Below, one piece after another: positions 56,239 to 64,000 of a stretch of 64,000 bases of DNA; positions within the stretch are counted from its first letter, which is position 1; every line of letters starts with the position of its first letter. The position numbers were made by a program, and so were the translations under genes. The stretch is from Anisus vortex (lineage: Eukaryota > Mollusca > Gastropoda > Planorbidae), in the NCBI GenBank assembly GCA_949126835.1, contig OX421502.1, positions 34,296,482 to 34,360,481 on the forward strand. Reading direction: 5' to 3'. The notes below the pieces were generated by a model. It had not been told where the DNA came from, did no database searches, and saw only the letters and a program-made list of their open reading frames with translations.

Positions 56239-59200
56239 TTGTCGATGATACGGGAAATGGGATACCAGTCGGTCTTTGTCAAATTACTTAATTTCCCAAA
56301 ATCTCTATAAAACTGCAGTGTGTGGTCGGCTTTTGGTACCATCACACAGGGTGTAGACCATTTGCTATCACATTTTTCTCCTATGTCATCTTTTAACATA
56401 TACTTTACATCTAATTTAATATGCTCAGGTCTGATGGGGTCAAATGGATGCTGTTTAATAGACCTGGCACTATTGGTTAACACTACATCGTGCTCTATGA
56501 CATGTGTCCTACTGGGAACATTTGTAAACATTGACTTATTTTCATGTACCAGCTCAATAATCTTCTCCTTATCTTCTACCGGAGGATGTTCTAGCCTTGT
56601 ATCTAAACTCTTAAGGGCATCTGTATTATTAAGTTTACTTTCTGCAAACTTATATTCTATCCTAGATAAATCCGTCGGGACTCTAGCTAATGAAATCATG
56701 GGGACCTCCCGTGGTTTACTCTTTTCCCTGGAAACATAGGGCTTAAGTAAATTAATATGGCATACCCTCTGCTTTTGTCTCCGGTCAGGAGTCTTTATCA
56801 AATAATTGACCTCGCCAAGCTTTGACTCTATCTCATAGGGTCCACTAAACTTTGCACTTAAAGGCTGATTTTGCAAAGGTAGAAACACAAGAACTTTGTC
56901 ACCTGGTGCAAAAGTTCTAGCTGTAGCTTTACGGTCATAATTCTGTCTCATACGCTCCTGCATCTGTGGAAAATGAATCTTCACATGGTTAAAAGCATGA
57001 TAAAGCCTATTTTTAAATTTATCTACATATGACAAAAGTCCAATCGGTTCACTGTCCGTTAGCCAAGTTTCATGTAGAAGTTTCAACGGACCTCTGACTG
57101 AGTGTCCATACACAAGTTCGAATGGGCTAAACCCCAGGGATTCCTGAGTGGCCTCCCTTGCAGCGAACAGTACATAAGGCACACCCTTATCCCAGTCTTT
57201 CTCGTTTTCATAACAGTACTTTTTAAGCATCGATTTTAATGTCTGATGAAACCTTTCCAGAGCTCCCTGGCTCTCAGGATGATAGGCACTTGATAGCCTA
57301 TGGCTTATCCCTAATTGTTCCATGACTTGTTTGAAAATGTTCGAAGTAAAGTTAGTCCCCTGGTCGGACTGTACTGTCTTCGGTAGGCCATAACGTGTGA
57401 AGAAATTTGTCAGGGCGTCTACCACCTTCACTGTTGTTATGTTCCGCAACGGAATGGCTTCCGGGAAGCGAGTGGATGAACACATGACTGTGAGCAGGTA
57501 TTGAAAACCGGCTTTTGTTTTCGGCAACGGGCCCACGCAATCAATGAGTATATGACTGAATGGTTCGTCGAACGCTGGTATCGGCTGGAGTGGAGCGACA
57601 GGAATTCGTTGGTTAGGACGTCCTACCATTTGGCATACGTGGCAAGTCTTGCAGTATTGTTCGACATCTCTTCTCAGTCCTGGCCAGTAGAAGTAAGGGA
57701 GGATACGGTGGTGCGTTTTCCGGACTCCCATGTGACCAGCGAAAGGAAGATCATGCGCCATACGCAGTATGTCTTGACGATAGCACTTAGGTATTACAAT
57801 CTGGTGAATACTGTCCCACTCGTTTGTACCTGAGTTGAGCGGTTTCGACTTTCTCATCAATACTTCATCTTTCATGTAGAAACATTCCGCCATTGCATCT
57901 GCAGTCTTTTCGTCAACAGCTTTCATTCTGAGTTGCATTATTACTTCGTCATTCAACTGTTCTTTCACCAATTTCTGCTTTGGTGACAAAATGTTATCGT
58001 TCTCTGTTGCATCACCAGTTGTTAGTTCAGCAAAGAACGTAGCACTTAAATCGATGTCAGGTGTTTCTGTTATCACTGTTTCATTCGCATGTGTGTCTTC
58101 AGAACAGACAAACACATCTTTCGTTGCACTACACGGCGTAGCAGGAGTCTTTACCGACTTCTTTTTCTGCATTGCTCTTGTCAGTGCACATGTTGGGCGT
58201 TCATTGGCAGGACGTAGGTTTTTGTCCTCCGCCATCTTTGTCTCCAACACTTTAACCATGGGCTCGACAGTGACTCTGCCGCCCATAATGTCATTTCCTA
58301 ATATCATGGAAACGCCTTTGACGGGTAGTGCGCGCCACACTCCCACTACGATGTTACCTGTAAAAATATCCGACTCGAGTTTTATTCTGTGCAGTGGAGC
58401 TTCCACAGCCTCCATACTAGCACCTCTCAGCACAACAGACTCACCGGTACTGGTGGCATCCGTTAACGGCACACTGCCCTCCAGGATCACGCTGACAGCA
58501 GAACCCGTGTCACGTAATATCTGTATTTTCTTCTTGCTGAGTACATCGACTTCTGTCGACACTGTCCCCTCGTAGACAAAGGGTCGAAAATCGGATAGGT
58601 CGTCCTCTTCCGGGACTTCAGGAACCATCTGTTCCTCACGGCCTTCTGAAAGCATAATAGATTGAGTACAGCTATTCTCTTTTACCTTAGATAGACTGTT
58701 CTCAAAAACCATCGACTCCACAACTATGGGCGATGCCGGCCGCATTTCTTTTGAGTTTCTTGACCCTGTGTTGCACACTTCTTCTGTCTGCTTGCTATCT
58801 TTCTGCACTCTGGCACAGTGTAGAATAGCACCTTGCTTCTTGGTAAGGATCCAACAATCTTTCTTCATGTGGCCCTCTTTCTTGCAATTGAAACATACCA
58901 CCTTTGCTTTATTTACATCTGTCTGCTTCCTGAAATGAACTAAGTTACTATTATTATTTACAGTACTGTTCTTATTATTGTTTTCACTTGTCTCTTTTGG
59001 TTTACTAGCCTCCTTGGACTCTGGTTTGTGCACTTTGGGTTTGTCAGCATAATATGGCTTTATGCTGGCGTGAATTATGGCATAGTTATCTGCCAATCTA
59101 GCAGCTTCATGCACATCTTCAACCCCTCGGTCTGATATGTGGGTTTTAATATCCACTCGAATACAATCATTGAATTCCTCAAACAATATTAGGTTCTTGA

Positions 59201-60038
59201 ATTTATCAAACTCACTTACATTCTGTGACCTTAGCCACTGTTCTAACATTTTCTCCTTTTGTCTCAAAAAGTCTACATGAGTTTGATCATATGCCTTCTT
59301 TCTGTCTCTAAATAGCTTTCTATATTTTTCTGGTGTCAGGGAATAACTTTTTAGCACCCTATCTTTGATTACTTCATAGTCATTTATTTCCTCGGGTGTT
59401 AAACTCAACACTACGTCCAATGCTTTTCCTTTGTTGAGAGTTGACCTTAACAATAAAGCCATCTTATCATCAGGGAACTGATAATCTACAGCTATCCTCT
59501 CAAAAAGCAAAAAGAAATCTTGAACATCTTCTTCTCTGAATATAGGCAAGTGTTGCTTCATTGCGCTAATATCCATACCATTGCTGTCCCTACGATGGTC
59601 AGGTCTGTTCATGCGTGCCATCTCTATCCTTTCTCTGCTTTCAATCCTAATTCTTTCATTTTCCCTTTCAGTTTCTATCCTAATTCTTTCCAATTCCATT
59701 CTCTTCATAGCTAATTGGAATTTTAGGTTTTCACTCAACCCTTCATCTTCATCATTGTTTGATGATCTAGATGACATATTTCTTACCTCGTCTCCGTGGG
59801 CAATTACCTCGCCCCCACTGGGAGCTACATAACCTTCATTGATATCGTTCTGTCCCACTTCAACTACACTACCAGTGTTCATGGCATTCTGCCCGTTCAA
59901 ACATGTCATAATTTCTTTGGTCAAACGATTACGATTAGGTCTTGCCTGTCCTGCCTCAATCCCAAAGGACTCAGCTAATTCTTTTAGTTCAGCAAATGAC
60001 ATGGCATTAAGTTCCTCACTTGATATATTCGAAGCCAT
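56220..60038 (-). CDS. Gag-protease-integrase polyprotein with truncated reverse transcriptase
   Basis: One frame of 1272 residues with no stops. A charged coiled-coil-like stretch (about 100-145) precedes a capsid region at 160-325 whose second half (QKEKMLEQWLRSQ, ILFEEFNDCIR) resembles the SCAN domain, which is thought to derive from Gmr1-type gag. A zinc knuckle C-x2-C-x4-H-x4-C lies at 382-395 (C382, C385, H390, C395). The aspartic protease has D510-T-G-S and ILGND near 580. The integrase has an HHCC finger (H762, H769, C799, C802) and a DD35E triad at D833, D892 and E928. Residues 1040-1100 form the integrase C-terminal part. Then the first 80 or so residues of reverse transcriptase (1183-1266: DVVLT, WSTPCVMVPK, YPISRI) end abruptly at IETRS. 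The catalytic YxDD and all later motifs are absent. The start ATG at 60038 is the first in frame after the leader. Confidence 0.88.
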   Translation of the reverse strand: MASNISSEELNAMSFAELKELAESFGIEAGQARPNRNRLTKEIMTCLNGQNAMNTGSVVEVGQNDINEGYVAPSGGEVIAHGDEVRNMSSRSSNNDEDEGLSENLKFQLAMKRMELERIRIETERENERIRIESRERIEMARMNRPDHRRDSNGMDISAMKQHLPIFREEDVQDFFLLFERIAVDYQFPDDKMALLLRSTLNKGKALDVVLSLTPEEINDYEVIKDRVLKSYSLTPEKYRKLFRDRKKAYDQTHVDFLRQKEKMLEQWLRSQNVSEFDKFKNLILFEEFNDCIRVDIKTHISDRGVEDVHEAARLADNYAIIHASIKPYYADKPKVHKPESKEASKPKETSENNNKNSTVNNNSNLVHFRKQTDVNKAKVVCFNCKKEGHMKKDCWILTKKQGAILHCARVQKDSKQTEEVCNTGSRNSKEMRPASPIVVESMVFENSLSKVKENSCTQSIMLSEGREEQMVPEVPEEDDLSDFRPFVYEGTVSTEVDVLSKKKIQILRDTGSAVSVILEGSVPLTDATSTGESVVLRGASMEAVEAPLHRIKLESDIFTGNIVVGVWRALPVKGVSMILGNDIMGGRVTVEPMVKVLETKMAEDKNLRPANERPTCALTRAMQKKKSVKTPATPCSATKDVFVCSEDTHANETVITETPDIDLSATFFAELTTGDATENDNILSPKQKLVKEQLNDEVIMQLRMKAVDEKTADAMAECFYMKDEVLMRKSKPLNSGTNEWDSIHQIVIPKCYRQDILRMAHDLPFAGHMGVRKTHHRILPYFYWPGLRRDVEQYCKTCHVCQMVGRPNQRIPVAPLQPIPAFDEPFSHILIDCVGPLPKTKAGFQYLLTVMCSSTRFPEAIPLRNITTVKVVDALTNFFTRYGLPKTVQSDQGTNFTSNIFKQVMEQLGISHRLSSAYHPESQGALERFHQTLKSMLKKYCYENEKDWDKGVPYVLFAAREATQESLGFSPFELVYGHSVRGPLKLLHETWLTDSEPIGLLSYVDKFKNRLYHAFNHVKIHFPQMQERMRQNYDRKATARTFAPGDKVLVFLPLQNQPLSAKFSGPYEIESKLGEVNYLIKTPDRRQKQRVCHINLLKPYVSREKSKPREVPMISLARVPTDLSRIEYKFAESKLNNTDALKSLDTRLEHPPVEDKEKIIELVHENKSMFTNVPSRTHVIEHDVVLTNSARSIKQHPFDPIRPEHIKLDVKYMLKDDIGEKCDSKWSTPCVMVPKADHTLQFYRDFGKLSNLTKTDWYPISRIIDKIETRS

Positions 60039-60289
60039 AGTATAGCGTTCGAAATATTTGTTATAGTAGAGTAGTATATATTGTATAATAAAATATAAAG
60101 TTCCAACTTACGATTTGTCCAGAAATTTGCACAATATAATATTAAACACTTCGTGGAATCTTCACACTTCCCAAGGAATAAAAACGCAAACCAGTTCTCT
60201 CCTCTTTTTAAAAAAGAATAGTTTCACAGTCCTGAAAACGAAACACAAATATGCCGCTCTCAGTACTACTAATGTCACAAAATATTTAT

Positions 60290-60457
60290 AGGTCAGGAAA
60301 AATATAACTCAAATTTTCCAGACGAGATCAACAAATTTTTTCCAATCCTAGATCAGGAAAAGTAGAACTCAAATCTACCGAACGAGACTACCAAATCTTG
60401 TCAATCCTAGGTCAGGAAAAGTAGAACTCAAATATACCGGGCGAGACCACCAAATTT
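60290..60457 (-). repeat. Three tandem 59-bp leader repeats
   Basis: Units start at 60290, 60350 and 60409, each beginning AGGTCAGGAAAA- or AGATCAGGAAAA-like and containing an ACGAGA/GCGAGA core followed by CCAAAT- or ACAAAT-like. The unit nearest the LTR holds the primer-binding candidate; the other two hold degraded versions. Confidence 0.85.
60437..60452 (-). promoter_or_regulatory. Candidate primer-binding site
   Basis: On minus it reads TGGTGGTCTCGCCCGG, five bases from the LTR edge. TGG would pair with a tRNA CCA end, and the rest could pair with an acceptor and T stem. I cannot assign the tRNA with certainty. Confidence 0.45.
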
Positions 60458-61623
60458 TGTTACGTCCACAATCCCCTTGTGGCCAGAGCTGTGTAGATCT
60501 TGCTGATAATTCTCGTTAGTCCTAGGGGAGACTTTAATTATTAGTATTTATGTTTCAGTATTACACGAACTCTTCTTATAGTCCTGGGCACAAATTCAGT
60601 ATTTGTATTCCAACATTTCCTTCCTTGTATATTATGGTAGTAGATAAATCTTATAGTAATGTATTCAACACAATAGGATAGTAATTTGACAAGGAAGCTT
60701 CAGTGTAACTGTTGTTGATAGTTTATTTCAGGTGGTATGTTCAATATATACAATATATCTATTATGTACAGTTAGAATAAAATAGTGCAAACACAAACGT
60801 TCTCAAACGAACATATTTTGAAACTCTCCGTCTTTCAGACAAAACAAATCATTAAATACTATCCGAGTGGTGCAAGGGATAGACCCATTACCAGTAGGGG
60901 TGAAAATCATGGTATCATTACAAAACTCATAACAAAAACGATAGGAACTTCCCCTATTAAATAATGAGTCGTTCCCAGACTCTGAGAATTTGAGATCAAC
61001 ACAGAATCCCAGCATTACCTAGAACCTTTCGTTTTCCTACTAAACGTCCTAATATTGTGTGTAGTAAGAAAAGAGAGAGAGAGGAGAATAAACATTGCGT
61101 GTTCCAATTCTTGGAAAAACAACATACATGACACGCCCCCACCCAATGAAAGAAATAATGTACCATAATTACCCAAGTAATACTCAACATGGTACATTTT
61201 TCGTACTTAACACTATCGTTTTAACAACCATCAATCAATGGAAGATTATAAGACAATTTAAGCAAACATGGCTCACTGGCACAACTAAATTATAAAAAGT
61301 GTCACTACCCAATGGTAATTGTGATTAAAACGTGATGGACAAATATTTCCCCGTTAATATTAATATTAACTAATGTCTCAACAAGTACAAATAATTCAAA
61401 AATATTCTTGTCATTCTTATTTTAACTATGTACAGTTGTGTGGATTTCCACCAAAAATTTGCAAAAAGTCTTAATCTATTTAAACAAATATAACATTGCT
61501 CAAACTCTGTCAATTTTCAACAGTTTACTTCTAATATACAAACCAAAATATAAGTAATACGTAACTCGAATCAAACTATAGGTTACTTCCCCTTTAAATT
61601 ACAGTGTCAACTTGACATTAACA
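60458..61623 (-). repeat. LTR shared by copies 1 and 2
   Basis: Appears identical to 54271-55436 on inspection. It serves as the 5' LTR of copy 1 and the 3' LTR of copy 2. The inner edge carries the same uncertainty as for the left LTR. Confidence 0.65.
60803..61015 (-). CDS. 70-codon Cys-rich open frame, second LTR copy
   Basis: Same protein as at 54616-54828. Its preservation may only reflect the recent duplication. Confidence 0.22.
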   Translation of the reverse strand: MLGFCVDLKFSESGNDSLFNRGSSYRFCYEFCNDTMIFTPTGNGSIPCTTRIVFNDLFCLKDGEFQNMFV

Positions 61624-64000
61624 GGGTTCATACCTAGATGATGATACTTCCCCTTTTCTCAAATATGAGGAGAAAATACGCTCTAGTTACGATTACTACA
61701 GTAATCTCAATATTAAAATGTAATCCACTATTATGCGTTTTTGGCAATTTTGAAAGTTTAATATAAAAGTTTGTTCAGGGTTGAATGAGTGTACACCTTT
61801 AGGTACCTTTGTTTCCCCTCCGTTCCTGGATATATGGAATATATTTAACCTATACAACATAGTGAATATCCACTAGTTTTTTCCATTCTATTACCATGAT
61901 AGAACAATTTAGCAATAGATTTCCAATATTATCTATTAATTTATACCAATTAATATTACATCTCTTTCTAAGATAAAAATTGTACATATTATTATTTAGT
62001 TCCATTCATTAACTAAAATAAAACAAGATAATAAATCAACTAGCTCAAAGTTTTCCCACTTAATTGCATGTGATGACAATTACTTTTATCCATCCATATC
62101 AAGTAAATACGTGCATATTATATATTTATTGCATCATGCATCAACATTTAAATGGAATTTCTTTTCCATAATCAAATGAATTTAAAATATATCAGAACAT
62201 CAATATTATACATGATTATAAGAATTATTAATACTTTCAAAAGACTTGACTTCTGTATGATACAAGTATTCTATAGGTATTACATAATCAAAATTCAAAC
62301 GAATGATAGGTTATCATGACACATTCTTAATGAATAAATGAGATGATCTGAAAAAGAAGTATGGGGTTATTCAGTCAATCATGTAGCACCCGAGATAGAG
62401 TATCAGCTATGACCTTGTCTCTATCTTGTCGATGATACGGGAAATGGGATACCAGTCGGTCTTTGTCAAATTACTTAATTTCCCAAAATCTCTATAAAAC
62501 TGCAGTGTGTGGTCGGCTTTTGGTACCATCACACAGGGTGTAGACCATTTGCTATCACATTTTTCTCCTATGTCATCTTTTAACATATACTTTACATCTA
62601 ATTTAATATGCTCAGGTCTGATGGGGTCAAATGGATGCTGTTTAATAGACCTGGCACTATTGGTTAACACTACATCGTGCTCTATGACATGTGTCCTACT
62701 GGGAACATTTGTAAACATTGACTTATTTTCATGTACCAGCTCAATAATCTTCTCCTTATCTTCTACCGGAGGATGTTCTAGCCTTGTATCTAAACTCTTA
62801 AGGGCATCTGTATTATTAAGTTTACTTTCTGCAAACTTATATTCTATCCTAGATAAATCCGTCGGGACTCTAGCTAATGAAATCATGGGGACCTCCCGTG
62901 GTTTACTCTTTTCCCTGGAAACATAGGGCTTAAGTAAATTAATATGGCATACCCTCTGCTTTTGTCTCCGGTCAGGAGTCTTTATCAAATAATTGACCTC
63001 GCCAAGCTTTGACTCTATCTCATAGGGTCCACTAAACTTTGCACTTAAAGGCTGATTTTGCAAAGGTAGAAACACAAGAACTTTGTCACCTGGTGCAAAA
63101 GTTCTAGCTGTAGCTTTACGGTCATAATTCTGTCTCATACGCTCCTGCATCTGTGGAAAATGAATCTTCACATGGTTAAAAGCATGATAAAGCCTATTTT
63201 TAAATTTATCTACATATGACAAAAGTCCAATCGGTTCACTGTCCGTTAGCCAAGTTTCATGTAGAAGTTTCAACGGACCTCTGACTGAGTGTCCATACAC
63301 AAGTTCGAATGGGCTAAACCCCAGGGATTCCTGAGTGGCCTCCCTTGCAGCGAACAGTACATAAGGCACACCCTTATCCCAGTCTTTCTCGTTTTCATAA
63401 CAGTACTTTTTAAGCATCGATTTTAATGTCTGATGAAACCTTTCCAGAGCTCCCTGGCTCTCAGGATGATAGGCACTTGATAGCCTATGGCTTATCCCTA
63501 ATTGTTCCATGACTTGTTTGAAAATGTTCGAAGTAAAGTTAGTCCCCTGGTCGGACTGTACTGTCTTCGGTAGGCCATAACGTGTGAAGAAATTTGTCAG
63601 GGCGTCTACCACCTTCACTGTTGTTATGTTCCGCAACGGAATGGCTTCCGGGAAGCGAGTGGATGAACACATGACTGTGAGCAGGTATTGAAAACCGGCT
63701 TTTGTTTTCGGCAACGGGCCCACGCAATCAATGAGTATATGACTGAATGGTTCGTCGAACGCTGGTATCGGCTGGAGTGGAGCGACAGGAATTCGTTGGT
63801 TAGGACGTCCTACCATTTGGCATACGTGGCAAGTCTTGCAGTATTGTTCGACATCTCTTCTCAGTCCTGGCCAGTAGAAGTAAGGGAGGATACGGTGGTG
63901 CGTTTTCCGGACTCCCATGTGACCAGCGAAAGGAAGATCATGCGCCATACGCAGTATGTCTTGACGATAGCACTTAGGTATTACAATCTGGTGAATACTG
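61624..64000 (-). mobile_element. Second Gypsy internal region, cut by the window edge
   Basis: Same order as copy 1 at +6187 bases: 3' non-coding part, RNase H remnant, truncated reverse transcriptase start, integrase. The sequence leaves the window before protease and gag. No difference from copy 1 was noticed on reading. Confidence 0.85.
62407..64000 (-). CDS. Gag-pol of copy 2, partial (integrase and truncated RT)
   Basis: Open from the window edge to a stop at 62407. Contains the HHCC finger, the DD35E core, the integrase C-terminal part and the same reverse transcriptase stub ending IETRS. The Met at 63948 is internal to the polyprotein; the true start lies beyond the window. The shared end means the deletion predates or accompanied the tandem arrangement. 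Confidence 0.85.
   Translation of the reverse strand, partial: SIHQIVIPKCYRQDILRMAHDLPFAGHMGVRKTHHRILPYFYWPGLRRDVEQYCKTCHVCQMVGRPNQRIPVAPLQPIPAFDEPFSHILIDCVGPLPKTKAGFQYLLTVMCSSTRFPEAIPLRNITTVKVVDALTNFFTRYGLPKTVQSDQGTNFTSNIFKQVMEQLGISHRLSSAYHPESQGALERFHQTLKSMLKKYCYENEKDWDKGVPYVLFAAREATQESLGFSPFELVYGHSVRGPLKLLHETWLTDSEPIGLLSYVDKFKNRLYHAFNHVKIHFPQMQERMRQNYDRKATARTFAPGDKVLVFLPLQNQPLSAKFSGPYEIESKLGEVNYLIKTPDRRQKQRVCHINLLKPYVSREKSKPREVPMISLARVPTDLSRIEYKFAESKLNNTDALKSLDTRLEHPPVEDKEKIIELVHENKSMFTNVPSRTHVIEHDVVLTNSARSIKQHPFDPIRPEHIKLDVKYMLKDDIGEKCDSKWSTPCVMVPKADHTLQFYRDFGKLSNLTKTDWYPISRIIDKIETRS

Larger units (their letters stand above)
54271..61623 (-). mobile_element. Ty3/Gypsy retrotransposon, Gmr1-type order, copy 1 (LTR-internal-LTR)
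   Basis: Minus-strand element: right LTR (60458 to about 61623), primer-binding candidate, 0.4-kb leader, one long gag-pol frame (56220-60038), about 0.8 kb non-coding, left LTR. The integrase precedes reverse transcriptase, unlike most Ty3/Gypsy elements but as in the Gmr1 group. It shares its right LTR with a second internal region, so units repeat every 6187 bases. The target duplication cannot be checked because the array leaves the window. Loss of reverse transcriptase and RNase H makes it non-autonomous. Confidence 0.82.

Noticed and set aside
57501..59978. Plus-strand frames of 60-194 residues opposite gag-pol
   Set aside because: They lie antisense to a strong coding frame with catalytic motifs, so they are shadows.
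56220..60038. Copia superfamily assignment because integrase precedes reverse transcriptase
   Set aside because: The integrase motif spacing, C-terminal part and reverse transcriptase start are of Ty3/Gypsy type, and Gmr1-type Gypsy elements have this order.

Overview
This is animal nuclear DNA: AT-rich and intron-rich, with short GC-rich exons, long introns full of microsatellites and minisatellites, tRNA-derived SINEs, hAT-type DNA transposons and a Ty3/Gypsy retrotransposon. The repeat style and the gene structure suggest an invertebrate, most likely a gastropod mollusc; that assignment is inference, because nothing in the window names a species.

The only host gene I can support is a plus-strand protocadherin-like cell adhesion gene. 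Its exons run from the signal peptide (8288) to a large exon ending at 33906. Eight well-supported exons join in consistent phase and encode a signal peptide, seven extracellular cadherin (EC) repeats, one membrane helix and a cytoplasmic tail. A ninth exon (about 25227) would restore a missing LDRE-type motif in EC3, and a tiny terminal exon at 53856 is a weak candidate for the C-terminus. The last large exon ends at a strong splice donor, so the gene probably continues downstream.

Intron 2 (9799-19630) holds a hAT MITE, a 1.5-kb hAT element with a transposase relic, and a 4.9-kb element bounded by TTAA and by short terminal inverted repeats. That element carries a decayed three-exon gene with a P2X7-receptor C-terminal-like cysteine domain on the plus strand. 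On the minus strand it carries an unrecognised multi-exon gene with duplicated exons. This element is my main candidate for something not well described.

From about 34 to 53.8 kb I see SINEs, hAT MITEs (several with 8-bp target-site duplications), a nested stack SINE > hAT > hAT at 45.6-47.4 kb, tandem repeats and otherwise featureless DNA.

From 54271 to the window end lies a minus-strand Ty3/Gypsy-type retrotransposon array with a period of 6187 bp (LTR, internal, LTR, internal cut by the window edge). Its gag has a SCAN-like capsid region. Its pol has integrase upstream of reverse transcriptase, the Gmr1-type order. Nearly all of the reverse transcriptase and RNase H is deleted, with the same junction in both copies.
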